Positions 23,200 to 35,074 of a DNA stretch of 64,000 nt are shown here, in pieces. The position numbers and the translations under genes are program-made. Source of the DNA: Haemaphysalis longicornis (lineage: Eukaryota; Arthropoda; Arachnida; Ixodida; Ixodidae); the NCBI GenBank assembly GCA_013339765.2, contig CM023453.1, forward strand, positions 33,760,468-33,824,467. Reading direction: 5' to 3'. The first letter of the stretch is position 1, and every line of letters begins with the position of its first letter. The notes beneath the pieces were generated by a model that worked only from the letters and a program-made list of their open reading frames with translations, had not been told where the DNA came from and searched no databases.

Positions 23200-24085
23200 G
23201 GGTTGGGCGAGAAGGGGGGGAGGGGGGAGATGGGAGGGTTGTGCTGCTGAGCGCGAGGACACGGGTTCGATTCCCGGCCGCGGCGATCGCGTTTCTTATG
23301 GAGGCGAAAAGCCGCCCGCATCTTCCCACGGGGGGAACTCGAGTAAATGCGTCGCATCTACTCGAGTCAAGCAAAGCGTCACGTCAAGCGAAAGCCAAGC
23401 AAAGACGCCCTTGACTGAATTCCGAACGCGCTCCGCCGCATTACGTTGAGGGGACTGCGTAAGCCGGTCCCAGTCGACGACGTTGCGTACAACGCGTGGA
23501 CTCTAGGTTTGAGTCAACGCGGATGTTGCTCACTGGACAACGGCACACCGGTTGTATGCGCAGCGCGCCCGAAGAAGAGAGTACTGCACATGAGAGAGTG
23601 CATGAGAGAGTACTGCACATGCGCCGGCCCCAGCGCGTCTGCCGCGGCTATGACGCAACGTGCCGCGGCTATGACGCAACACAATCCAACACAATCCACT
23701 TTAATCCAATCAAATCCAAATCCAATCCAGGTCAAGCCAAGCCAAGCCAATCCAATCCAATCCAAGCCAATCCAATCGTATCCAATCCAATGCCCCTCGC
23801 GAGAGAGTGTTCGAATCCAATCCAATGCCCCTCGCGAGAGAGTGTTCGCTATCGCCTCGACTCGACGCGCATGCGCAGTGAGCGTGCGGACTACGGACGC
23901 CAACGCGGGTGACATCGTGAGTTACTGAAATGCTCTGCATTTAAAAGCAAAAACGCCCGTGTGTACGAGATTTCGGCGCACGTTAAAGATCCCCAGGTGG
24001 TCAAAATGATTCGTGCCCTCAATTACGGCGCGCCTCATCGCTTGCGTTGCGTTGCGTCGGCGCGCTAAACCCTACAATCAAATCA
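23200..24085 (+). mobile_element. tRNA-derived SINE, family S, split by an insertion
   Basis: The head carries a tRNA B box (gggttcgattcccgg at 23271) and ggaggcgaaaagc. The tail resumes at 23943 with gtgtacgagatttcgg, cacgttaaagatccccag, ctcattacggcgcg-like and gttaaaccctacaatca-type blocks. Family copies without the interruption lie at 33703-33945 and 61150-61325, and in reverse at 30335-30575. The architecture (tRNA head plus conserved body) resembles the Ruka-type SINEs known from ixodid ticks; this is from memory, not a search. Confidence 0.8.
23313..23942. mobile_element. 630-bp insertion inside the SINE, with CCAAT-rich tandem repeats
   Basis: The SINE is interrupted here, with AAAAGC present on both sides (23307-23312 and 23943-23948), consistent with a 6-bp target duplication. 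The insert begins near a hairpin (ctcgagtaaatgcg pairing with cgcatctactcgag, 23338-23366). It then has a duplicated gccgcggctatgacgcaac (23641-23680), a run of CCAAT/CCAAG pentamers (23686-23790), and a ~36-bp direct repeat of the ccaatgcccctcgcgagag type (from 23781 and 23817). No coding frame is recognised and the class is unknown. Confidence 0.55.
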
Positions 24086-26790
24086 GAGATGGGAGGGCTT
24101 GTTATGTGGTATAGGGACGGCAGAAGGCTATCGTCATTCGATGACATTTGAGAAAAGCAAGAAGATACATGACCTTATTTTATTTTTCAACCGTTCATGC
24201 ACTGTTGTCGGCCGATCACGGTGTAACTCTTTTGTTCGGCAGGTTGCAACGTTTCTAGTGATCTAGTAACGGTGGTCGGGGGACACAGAACAGTAATCGT
24301 CATTCTCGTGGTCATCTCTGTAGACGCAGGAGATTGGCCAAGATGCTGTTCACCATGATGATGGCCTCTGTCGTCTTTCACGACAGGAATGGTCGTGACG
24401 CCTTCGTCGACGTGAGGAGATTGCTAAGAAGATTTTGGCATCGTTTTCATAAACGGGTAGACAACAAGCAGCCAAATCAATAAACGTAATCACCCCCGTT
24501 AACTCTTCGTCAATGCTGGCTGCTCAAGAGGCTAAATGTAACGATCATAATTGGAGCAGCATCTCACCCCTGAAGTTATGCTTCCCTGCTTAACAACGTT
24601 TTGCCGTCAGTTTGTACACATATAGCCAAAATAACCCACAGGCGCCTTAGACCGCATTACGCCTTCTGCGAACGCCTGCCATATTTTTATTTAAAGGGAA
24701 AACCTTACTTGGCTGGTTGGCGAAAGCATGCACCAAGCCATGGGGACCGCAAAAACCATGCTCGAAAGCCGTGCCCACACCTCTATGAGCTCTCTTTCAT
24801 GGAGCTACGGCTTTGCAGGGAATTGGGGCTACCGTGAAAGGTTATTTCGCGTCTAATAGATTGCTTTTGTTATAACTGAACAAACGGACCGCACCGTGTT
24901 TGCAAGTTGACGTTCTTTAATTACCTTATACCAGATTCATGTGCGCAAAACGTACGCAATGTTCTCAGTTTTTTTCGGCTAATTTACTTGCATTTTCTAC
25001 GAGACAAGCGCGCTTGTGTCTTTTTCGTTTTTTCGGGCTATCCTGCCCGCCGCCTTGCTGACGTAAACTGTGCCGACGCACAAGAGCGTCTTGCTGCGCT
25101 AGATTTATCAGATTATTTTCGCGTTTAACCTGAAGAACCCGTATGTGAAGAAACAAATCGATAATATTACCGACGGAAGGTCGGAAATGGAGATTTGGAA
25201 AGCTGCTATAGTATAGAGCACATTTATAATCGCAGTCACGTGATTACGTTAGTTGCATAACACCAGTAAACAGCACATGGTGTTTTCTCATCTTCCAGTT
25301 ATTCCAGATAAGATGAAAACTTAATTAAATATAGTCAAATAATGGAATACATGGTGTACACTGCAAAATGCAGTTATATAAGTCACAGTTATATAAGACT
25401 TCAACGGATACAATGCGCAGACCTCGTCCCTGTTTGATACTTAAGTAAAGTGCGCAGGGATAAGGATATTAGCCAATGCCCCGTGCAAATCCGCCGAGCG
25501 GCTTTAAAGCAGTAATTACAGCCGTTGTAATTGAATTTGGGTTACTTTACGCCGATTTACATAACCGTGGGCCGTCGTTTTATTCAGCCCGCTGTATACC
25601 CTCCCGAGCCACCTGCTTCCCGAAATTTTTGCTGGTCATAGCGGAAATGCGTTATACTTTTTCTAGGCAAGCAGGTCGAAACTTATCGTAAGCATTCCAG
25701 CCATGGCATTACAGGGTTAACTTCGCGAAGCACGAATTCCCACTTCAGGCGTTTTCAATAGCATAGCTTTTAGGGCTTAGCTGTAGGCTTTGGAAGCGTA
25801 AATTACAGAAAAAAGAATATTAGACCGCGATCATATCGCAGCTCAATATGGGCGTGTAAGCACAGATCTGTTTTTGGAGATCTGCCAAAGCACCTTGGTC
25901 TCCGTATGATGCTCCTTCAGGTTCCTCTCAGACACCTTCGTTTGTTTTAAATGCTTTGAGCCTCGCGTGCCACGTGACGCCATTCTCTTGCATACGGCGC
26001 GCTTCGTGTCCGAGGCTCCCGAACAATCCGTGCGCCTGCGCTCCGCTGCTGACCTCACGGTCGCCCACTGCGCAGGCGCGATACGGCAACTTTGCCCGTC
26101 CTGGCCCACGTATACGAGCCTTATGTGAGCAAGCTTTAAAAAATTGGCTGTGTATCTGGTTGCTTCGCGGCAAATGTGGCACCTTCTGCCACCTAACACC
26201 TTTTCGTGTCTCCCCATCCCTCCCCTCCAGCTCCTCTATGCAATGTAGATTTGTTCAGCGCTGTTCAATTTTCTCGCTTTCGCACTGCGTACGCGAGATC
26301 TGTTCAGATGATTTGTTTAAGTTGTGCTGGGAAGCACAGCTCGAGCCGACGTCTTTTGTTTTAGTTTGCTTTTATCTCGGTGTTTCTCCGACGCCATTTT
26401 AAACGGGTTGTTAAGTACGGAGCATTTAAGGGGCCCGGCTTCTCGCCGTAGCTCGCCCGGGGCCACGCCACCTAGCCACTGCAGTCACGCGGCGTCACGC
26501 ATCCAAACAGAGGCTTGGTAAAGATCACCACTTCCCCTGGTAGGCATCGAACTTGAGCCGCTCGCGTTACGAAGCCGATGTCAGTCCCATTGCGCGTGCG
26601 CAGGCACACGTCACTCATATATGCAATGTGCTGGGGGTGATCTTTGAGCTGCGCCGTTGCCATGGAGGCTGCCATTCTTAGGCCGCAAATAAGCGCAAAA
26701 TAGCCCAAAACAAGGAACAAATCACGAAGTAACGCATTAATTACCCAAAACTGATGAAAACTCAATCCAGTGTCTATTTTCAGCGGTTTC
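24086..26790. other. Intronic DNA, mostly unrecognised
   Basis: No gene seen. At about 26540-26600 a minus-strand segment has a B-box-like gttcgatgcc and may be a decayed tRNA-derived repeat. Minus-strand frames at 25843-26217 (about 124 codons) overlap one another and match nothing I know. Confidence 0.45.
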
Positions 26791-26858
26791 GGCGCCTCTT
26801 TTGACTACTTTCGGTATCAACGTCAGATTGATACTGAGACTAGTCGAAAGAGGGCGCC
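26791..26858. repeat. Compact ~68-nt imperfect hairpin
   Basis: The arm 26791-26820 (ggcgcctcttttgactac, then ttcggtatcaa) pairs with 26828-26858 (ttgatactgagactagtc, then gaaagagggcgcc) around a 7-nt loop with only a few mismatches. The size is within the range of a microRNA precursor, but a short foldback MITE is at least as likely. Confidence 0.6.
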
Positions 26859-28859
26859 ACAACCCCTTTAGCGAATCGCTGTGCCGCACTTTACAGCGTT
26901 CACTTTGAGCGGCACAGCTTTCATTTTTCAATAAAACGTGGTATTGGGCTATAGTTGGTATACCTAATGTACCGCCCACCATCCTCGTCTTCTTTGCGCC
27001 AAGCCTCCCATTCGGTTTACTTTTTTTTTCGCTCGCTATTGGCGGTGAGATGTTTGAGTGGCGCCCTCTGGCTCTGACGTCGGCTTAGGGACTCGCTCCG
27101 CGGTCGTCTGCTACACTCCGCTTGTGAGGGATAGCAGTGCTTGTGCTCAAAATCGCCCGCTTTGACACTTTAGTGCATTACAAACGTATTTTAGTAATTA
27201 ATTCATTGTTACAAGCTTCTGACACATCTGAATAATTTCAAGCTTTATCCCCCACAAGTTTGCAACACACGAGGAGAGAAAGAACAATTTTCTTCAGAGC
27301 ATCGGTCAGAAGCTCGTGTTCAACCCGTCCTTTCGCGAGGTTCAGCGCACAGATAAGTATTCAAAATGCGTTGGCTTCCCTACAGTATTTTTTACATGCT
27401 CTTGTGACGACTCAAGAGTCTATTGCTACGTACACGGGCATCGCACAGTAGGAAATAGAGGGGCTGTCTTCTTTTATTTCGTTGTTGTTGACTTGTATCA
27501 CATGAATGTTTTTTCTGTGCCCAATGCATTATTTTAGTATTAATTATTTAATTAATAACCGTCACAAACGTCTTATTAGTAGGTTTGGGGATGTTTGGAA
27601 GGCTCACAAAGATCGTGAGGATACTTTCTTCGGGCTAGCTGTATGCATGGCATACATTCCCTTCTTCACAAATTGGCTTCCGTTATGGCTACTTGCAAGA
27701 AAGTGCATACCCGCAGCGTGCGTTGTTTATTCTCATGCAAATACATTGAGAAGGTTTTTGTTACGCCACCGGGATCGCACCCCAGGCAACGTTGTCGAGA
27801 GTACTCGAAGGCGGCTTTTATGCTCCGAATTTCTATCGTAACCATTTTTATCATAACAAATTGATTCTCAACCCGAACAATTATGACATGATTATGGTGT
27901 TTAAGGCTTGATATACTCGCCAACGAATGCAATAAATAGTATACGTGCATACATTACAAGAATCGAAACCAATGAATACTTCCAAGGACCTCTCTTCAAC
28001 TCTTTTAACTCTTCCAGGCGTAAAGAACAAACCCGGGATGGCGATCTATGAATTGATAAAAACTTACTCTTACTCATTGGTCCTGGACTGAGGACCCGGA
28101 CCACTAATCAGCTCGATTTACTGTTAAATACAGTTTTCTCCTCCTTCTGCTCCTCCTCTTGAGTGCAGTTTTCCTATAACGCAAATATGAATACTGGGAA
28201 GACATGGCTGTGGGGAATGTACTGAAATATCCCTCTAGGTCTGAACAAATATAGTGTTACTGTATCTTTACCGTAGACGTGACTCGTTAATAAAACCTCC
28301 CTACTGGTTAGAAGCGCGGTATAAAACCAGCATGCACCTATACACACAGGGGGTTATTCGGAACTCAACCTACAGTTCTTGCATCCCCATAATGCATGGC
28401 GGCATATTTTCATGGCATGACAACGTAAAGTGACGTGATACAATACTTTCGAGCGTTCGGAAAGGTTGCAAAAACTGTTACCTTACATACGATTACCGGG
28501 AATCGTAATACCTTCTGCCAAAGCCGACAGCCCTGAAGGCCTGGTATTTGTTTTGGTCTTGCAATTTCGCTGTTGTCGGTTATTAGCAGCTGGCTGTTCC
28601 CTTTGTTCGAAAGATTGCTTAATACAGAAGCTGACCCCTAGCTCCGACTCTTTGCGCTCCGCACAGGACTGGCTTCGCAAGGGGCGATGCTGGCAATGTT
28701 TCTTCTGTAGGGGTATTCAAAACTGCACTTTAACTCACGCCTTGAGCTAGTCTTTGCGATTTTATGTCTATGATTATGATAAAAAGTTACGCACATGCCA
28801 CATCCGGTGCGGACATACATCCGACGTCAACCGAGCGCAAAGAAACAGCAGGGAGAGCG
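26859..28859. other. Intronic DNA including repeat family V copy 1
   Basis: 27038-27130 (attggcggtgag, gacgtcggcttag, gtcgtctgct) matches the reverse complement of 28860-28958. The rest contains no recognised feature. Confidence 0.5.
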
Positions 28860-28958
28860 AGCCCGAGTGAAGCAGACGACAAATGCGAGAATCACTAAGC
28901 CGACGTCACGGAGGCGCGCTTCGCAGCGCCGCCCGTGGTCGCGCTCACCGCCAATTGT
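28860..28958 (-). repeat. Interspersed repeat family V, copy 2
   Basis: Inverted relative of 27038-27130, sharing attggcggtgag, tgacgtcggcttag and gtcgtctgct(a/t)cactc with diverged spacers. Class unknown. Confidence 0.55.
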
Positions 28959-29145
28959 AAAAACCAATTAAACGTGTATTCTTAACAAAAAGAACGCTGG
29001 TACTATCAGTTCTGTACTTTCGTTAGGCTTCGAGTATACCGAAGTTAATTTTTCCCTGGATAACGTGGACACGTATGACATGATCAGCAGTTGTAGTAGT
29101 ATGGAACGGTCTTAGCAATTTTTGTGCTTCGGGTTAAAGAATTTT

Positions 29146-29515
29146 TAATGAAGATAGTCCTTCTTGGGCTACTTAAACACGTGTGTATCTCTGTCTGCCT
29201 GTACATCCCTCGATTCAGCCGCCCGGCAAAAACTTACTGGCAATACTTGAAAGAGACGTTAATATGAGCAAAACATGTGTAAACTACAAAACCTGGTATC
29301 ACACTGCATACTTGATAACATTGTTCGGTAAAAATAAAGCATTAGGCATATCTGAAGCTGAATATAAATATATAACTGACACTAGCACTGTTCTTTTGAG
29401 TCAAAAAAGACTTGTACGTAATTTTTCCACCTGTTTTATGACCGTGCGGCTGATTCGTGTGACAGACAGGCAGTCCAAAATTTTCGCTTTGGTGCACAAG
29501 AAACGCTTTTAAAAT
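29146..29515 (+). mobile_element. Short terminal-inverted-repeat element related to family T
   Basis: The left end (tttttaatgaagatagtcct, tcttgggctacttaaac, a ctgtctgcctgt segment, tcgattcagccgcccggc) has the family-T terminal repeat. The right end (gtgcggctgattcgtgtgac, agacaggcag, acgcttttaaaa) is its diverged inverted counterpart. The ~200-bp centre is unrelated to the long family-T body, so this is a separate non-autonomous derivative sharing ends. Confidence 0.65.
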
Positions 29516-30334
29516 AAACCAGTCTGTCGGGGCACATTGCATAGCAGAATTCTTCCATTAACTTATCGGCGCGAGTCAGAGCATGAGGCAACTTTTATCG
29601 TTCCGGGGCGCTTTCCAAACGGAAAATTAAAAATTAAAAAAAAAAGGACCGTCGATCCTTTAAAAGTTCGACAACCACGCAGCTGTCATGTGTACGTCAA
29701 ATTTCTCCGCGGTGGATCGCCACATGCGCCGCGAAGTGTCACTGATAACACCTCAGAATCGAGAAACCTGCCATATTGAAGAGAAACGCGCATACCCGAC
29801 CGATAAGCACACATGTCCTGAAAAACGAAAGCGGGCGCTGGCACTAGCGCAAAATTTATAACGCAATCTTACAATCCGGGTAGGAGCAAAACCCGGGGGA
29901 AATGCAGCAAGCTGTTAAACAGAACAGCAGAGCGACGAAAGTGTTGCAACAGTATCTTTTTTTTTTTTTTCGTTTGATCTTGCATTCAGTGCAGCATGTC
30001 ACATTGGCCGGGCCTGGCACGACGGCTGACGCCGCAATATGCACTTGCTTGTCTCTGAAAGCTGGCTAATTAGAAATATATAATCAAGTGAAACTTCGCA
30101 ATTAAAGTACGAATATTTAAAAAAACATTCAATTGTTTGTGTGTCTACCCCACACAGTACGCTTCCAGACGAACTTAGCTTGATACTGCACCCGATTCGC
30201 CTCAAAAACTGAGGCGTAACTCAGCTCCGAAACTTTATTCCGCGCCATTATATGTGTCATGACTAAGCGCAATGCTGCAATCTTGCACCCAGACAAACGG
30301 GACTTAGACTGGTCTTTTAAGGGCTACGGGTCCA
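29516..30334. other. Intronic DNA, nothing recognised
   Basis: No repeat family or gene recognised. Confidence 0.45.
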
Positions 30335-30575
30335 TTTGATTTGATTGCGGTGTTTAACGCGCCGAATCTACGCCTGGGCTATGAGAGGCGCCGTAGTGGA
30401 GGGAACCGGATTAATTTTGACCACCTGGGATCTTTAACGGGCGTCGAAATCTCGACACACGCAGGAATTTTCGCTTTTCGCCTCCATCAGAAAAACACCA
30501 ACCGCGGCCAGGACCGAACCCGCGTCCTTGGGCTCAGCAGCACAATGCCTTAACCACTAAATCATCGCGGCAGGG
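30335..30575 (-). mobile_element. tRNA-derived SINE, family S, minus-strand copy
   Basis: The reverse complement gives a tRNA-like head ending in a B-box-like gcgggttcggtcc, then gatggaggcgaaaagcgaaa, gtgtcgagatttcg, gttaaagatcccaggtgg, ctccactacggcgcc and gttaaacaccgcaatcaa. It is nearly full length and lacks the 630-bp insertion seen at 23.3 kb. Confidence 0.8.
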
Positions 30576-30841
30576 TTACGGGCTACGGATTAATGTTTGA
30601 CCACCTATAAATCTAACCGGCGTCATAACCTCCGCAGACAGGCGTTTTTGATATACCAATGTTTCGAACAAGGAACTTCGCCCTGTCAGGTTGTTGTATC
30701 CTTGTCTTATATGTATGCAGACCTACATATTGTCCTGCGCAAATGTTAGCGCTGAAAATATGATAATTTTGAGCCCATGTTTATTCGTGCAACACAGTTC
30801 CCGTTAAAATTTGGCTTTTATACGACTCATTGATAAAAAAA

Positions 30842-31320
30842 AAAAAGGCACCATCTCCACTCCGTGGATGATGGCGAGGGTGCGGAGTACGGGGACTCGA
30901 AGTGACATCCAAGGTGCGCCCCGAGTGACATCCAATTTGCGCCCCGACCGTCATTCGATTTGAGCCGTGAGTTCCACCTTGATTATTCCCTAACTGAAAC
31001 TGCAACTCACGGCTCAAATCAAATTTCGCTTGATTTTCGCTTGATAGTGGTGTGCGCACGGATGGACGCCGACGGACATTCGGAAGTCCTAAGGTACTCC
31101 GCACCGTTACAGGCAAGGAAGTAAGCCGGTTGACTCCGGGGCACTAACTCATGGTCGTAGCCCATTGGGTAAGGCGACTGACACTTACTCTGTCTGGTCT
31201 ACCAGACACAGGCTCGAATCCTGCCGGTGTGTGCATGTGTGATTTTTTGCGATTGTAAATGCTATGCGCACAGACGCGGACGGACATTGTGCGGCCCTAA
31301 GGTGCTCCTCACCTACTATT
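30842..31320 (+). mobile_element. Composite SINE-like element, family D, plus copy
   Basis: Two modules in tandem. Module 1 (30842-31110) contains a 17-bp perfect inverted repeat (GATTTGAGCCGTGAGTT at 30957-30973, its complement at 31004-31020) and ends with gacggacattcgg, then cctaaggtactccgcacc. Module 2 (31110-31320) has a tRNA-like head (tagcccattgggtaaggcga; B box ggctcgaatcctg) and ends with a related gacggacattgtg, cctaaggtgctcctcacc tail. The whole composite recurs in the opposite orientation at 60440-60925, so it moved as one unit. Confidence 0.75.
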
Positions 31321-32829
31321 AAAATTAGAAAACCGCTCAAAGCGAGTTACCAGTTTCGCTTACCAGTGTCAATTCAGGGCCCTGCTTCCAAACAGATACC
31401 TCCAACAGCATAAGAAGCATCTCGAAAACATCACAGAATGATAAGGAATGCAAAAAAAAAAAAACAATAAACAGGATTAAAATGAAACATTCTAACGGCC
31501 TACAGTTTTCCGCTTGATGGAGCACTTTCTGTTTCACGCTCGAATGGAAGCTACGCGCACAACGAAGAAAAGACGAAATAAAACAAGCGCCAGTAATGAG
31601 AGGCTCTATCTCCAGGTGCATTTCCACCGATAGAGTGGCCGCGTACTTTGCTCTACTCTTATGCATACATACGAGCCGTGCGAATGGGCCTTAATTCTAT
31701 TTGTTGACGCTCACTCGATCATTTGATGCCTCTGTAAGTATAGATGCTCCTCTGATCTTTTTTTCTCGTTTTTTCCGCGCTTAGTTTTGTTCCGAGCAGA
31801 AATATGCTGCATAGTTCTGAAGTGAGCTCTCTCCATCAACTGTTCTAGCACATTTTGACGCACAAAGCGAGCTTAGACAAATGCGAAACAGAGCTACGTC
31901 CGTCCGATCCATAATCCGCGTGTCGCTTGGAAAACGATGTGTACGTGACCCCCGTTAGCAGGACGAAAACAAAGAGGTGACGGCAAAAGTATAAAAACAA
32001 AACGTCCCCCGGAAATGACCGCCAGGGCTGCGTCCGTATACAATGCGCTACAAGGCAGCTGTACGTAAGTTACAGAGATTGATTGAACGAATTTCTCGCG
32101 CAAGGCGTCAAGTGCCGCAGATATTCCATCAATCTACATAACTGACAACGGGCGAAAACAAAAGCCTGCAGGAAGAGCCTCTGGCTGCGGAAACATTGCC
32201 GCGCAAGGCGTCACAACACTAATTTTGAGGTCAGAGTTCACGAGGGTTAGCAGGTGCCGCAAGAGTAATGTTGAGTTTGCTTTTATTCTCGGCGGGAAGT
32301 GAGGAAAACTAAATAAACGTTTACCGCTTAGTTGGTAGGAAAGCGGGCGTCGGGTCTCGAATTAACGTTGGACATCCTGTTAAATTTTGGCGGCGAGGAG
32401 GGGGAATAAAGAAAGAAGTGCGTTGGTACCAGATGAGTTCGCGTACTTATATAGACACACTAACAGCCCCCTGGCAACGCTCGATGCGCTTCGAAAAAAA
32501 AAAAAAGCTAATAACCGGTCCTCCCATAAATACATTGTCAACCCCTTAGCGTATTTATAATGGCTAGGGAGCATCCGCTTACTGTACAGTGTGCCCGTAG
32601 TTGTTGTTGTGGAAACGGCCGGTATGTTTGCGCCCAACACAGGTGAACGGGGTGATAAAAGCAGGAGGAGCACTTCCTGTCGGCTGTCACACTCGTGCGC
32701 AAGTCGGGAAAAAGGAAGGGGAGAGGTGGAGGGGAGTTTTCATCCGGTTACCTTGTCCTCCCTCACAACTTATGTCAGGTCATGAAGCAAGATACATGTC
32801 AGGTCATGTCAGGCCAGGTCATGTCAGGC
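31321..32829. other. Intronic DNA, nothing recognised
   Basis: No gene seen. Immediately before the next element, a short aggtcatgtcaggcc motif is tandemly repeated (about 32775-32832). Confidence 0.45.
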
Positions 32830-33200
32830 CAGGGGCGGTATTCTCGTGTTTTGTCCGTTTTGTGTTCGTTTCAAAAGTGTCCGTTTTGAGCAAGCCCTCA
32901 TTGGCTAAAAGCGAACGCATGGATGTGACGCCATGCAAGCATGGCGGAGCTATGAGCCGCGGCTTCTCGGCGCAGACGATTTGGAGCAGACGATTTTTCC
33001 TCGCCTTGTTGTTGGTTCGCTACCGGAACAATAAACACATAAAAGATAGTTTAAAATAGGTTTAGCCGTTGAAAATGTGTTTACAAGAACAGCTGCGCAA
33101 AAGTCAACCAAAAGCCCTCCTACAACTGGAAGTACGTCACAATAAAACGGACGCAAAACGGGTGTTTTCAAAACGGGCAAACACGAGAATACCGCCCCAG
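32830..33200. mobile_element. MITE with ~60-bp terminal inverted repeats (GGGGCGGTATTCTCG type)
   Basis: Left end ggggcggtattctcgtgttt, followed by several tccgtttt motifs; the right end is its inverted counterpart ending acgagaataccgcccc. The flanks AGGCC and AGGTC may be a diverged target duplication. There is no transposase frame. Confidence 0.65.
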
Positions 33201-33302
33201 GTCTGCAAGAGTAATGGCGGTGGTGTCGTACAGAGGGTGCTTTCGTTACGGACGATAATGCGGACACCGCAGGGCTGTGAGAATATGGGCTGGATCAATG
33301 AC

Positions 33303-33420
33303 GTTGCAGTATCATGATCATCATCATCATCATGTTTGTTTCCACTGCAGAACAAAGGCCTCACTTTATATTGTCCAGTCACTTCTATTTCGACCGTCGC
33401 AATCATTAAGGAAGAGCTAT
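33303..33420 (+). repeat. (ATC)n plus LINE-like non-coding fragment
   Basis: A tcatcatcatcat array followed by ccactgcagaacaaaggcct and tccagtcactt. From memory this resembles a non-coding segment common in arthropod and tick genomes that belongs to an RTE-like LINE end. Confidence 0.45.
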
Positions 33421-33702
33421 AAAAATCACGCATCCCTCCGCCTAACGACGACGATAGTTGACGCGAAGCCTTCTCGTGTCGGATTCTTTGGTTGCCGTTT
33501 GGGCTGTTTCGACCACGTCGAAATGGAGCAATCGGATAGACGCCGGCTTCAAAAAAAGAAAGGGGGGGCACAGGTGTGATTCCGACGACGAGACACGTTT
33601 TAGTGTGCAGCCCTTTGCCGCCGCTACTGCAGTTTGGCAGCGGCGATATCGACGGGCATGGCGACAGCTTTGTAGTCGAGCGAGAGACGACAAAAAACCC
33701 GC

Positions 33703-33945
33703 TTAGGCAGCTCAGTAGCTAAGGCATTGTACTGCTGAGAACGAGGTAGCAGGTTCGATTCCCGTCCTTGGCGGCCGCTTTTCTGATGGAGGCGAAAAGC
33801 GAAATAGTCCGTGTGTACGAGATTTCGTCACACGTTAAATATCCCCAGATGGTCAAAATTAATCTTTAACCCTCCACTACGGCGCGCTTCATCGCCTGCG
33901 CTGCGTCGGCGCGTTAAACCCTACAATCATCAATCAGAGATGACA
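33703..33945 (+). mobile_element. tRNA-derived SINE, family S, intact plus copy
   Basis: The best copy of the family here. A box gcagctcagtagctaaggc, B box aggttcgattcccgtcc, then ctgatggaggcgaaaagcga, gtgtgtacgagatttcgtc, acgttaaatatccccagatg, cctccactacggcgcg and gcgttaaaccctacaatca. The intact A and B boxes would form an internal RNA polymerase III promoter. Confidence 0.85.
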
Positions 33946-35074
33946 GAAAGAAAACTGCGGAGGAAAGGGCAGTATGCTGTGCCCGCACGAGACGCTGGTC
34001 TGTGCGACGCTTGGCGAAGGGTGAGAGCGAGGCGTGCGCGTGACGATGATGTGCGTTCATTTCCTAAGACGCAGTTCGCGGTCCCTTCCTGAGACGCACT
34101 TCGCGCCGCCTACGCAGAGGCTCACTATCGCTTCCGCCGAGAGAACCCTCGAGTGAATGTTGCCTCAGCGATGATGTTCGTTCGCTTCCTAATAGACTCA
34201 GTTTATCTGCGCACAATTTTCGCATTAGGGAGTATCGTAATCGCCAGCCACATTTTTTTCTTTCACTTCACCCACGATTATTCATCATCATCGTCAGAGA
34301 AAGTTGGCTTTCCTGCAGAGCGTTTTCGCGTTACGGACGCCATCAGCTTCGCTTTAATAATTCGCACACCCTTACGGAAGGCGCACGCACGGCGACGCCA
34401 GTCGGAAACCAATTTCCTCTCGCGCGGATCGTCAATAGCGCGCGCCCGGCTGACGCAGACACGTCTCTGCCGTGGCTGTGTAAAAAAAAATAATAAAAAA
34501 CGTCAGGGCTGTGTACAACGTCGCGTCTGCAACTGTGTAAACGGCGCGCTCAAGCGCCCCGATTTACGAGCAGACCGCGTCTCGCCTATCGCATCCGCAA
34601 TAATTGTTCGAGATAATACGCCAGTTCTTTTTCGTTTCCGCTGTCAGGCAGGAATCCCACACCCGCGCGTCCAGTTCGAGGTGCGGTGCGGATATGTGTG
34701 AAATTTCGACAGCGCGCGTGCGGCGAGACAACAGCTTGTACATTGTACGACAGTCTCTTATCGCGACAATCTGCGCGGCAGTTGTTACATTGTCGTGTCT
34801 ATACGGACGAGCGTTAGTTAGTACAGGGAATGCGGACGCAATGTTGAGTACTGACGGGGCGACCAAGCCAAGAATGTTCACCGATGGTGGCTGGCGCTCC
34901 GAGGAGGGAGGTGAATAGGGCAAAGCGGGTCCTACCGGGCGCGAGGCCCTCGTGGTATTCGCGGTCGGCTCGAGAACGGCAACATCGCAGCATTGCCAGG
35001 TAGTGAAACTCGGTACCAGACAGTGGAAATCTGGTGAAATTAGGAAGATACTGGTGTTAAGGTACCGGTGCAGC
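33946..35074. other. Intronic DNA, moderately GC-rich, no gene supported
   Basis: A 182-codon open frame (34153-34701) and a 119-codon minus frame overlap each other. Neither has a domain, and the composition is Arg/Ser-rich. Confidence 0.45.

Noticed and set aside
23686..23790. CRISPR-like array
   Set aside because: The CCAAT/CCAAG units are contiguous without spacers, and this is eukaryotic DNA.
34153..34701. 182-codon plus-strand open frame
   Set aside because: No domain, low-complexity segments, and overlapping frames on the other strand.
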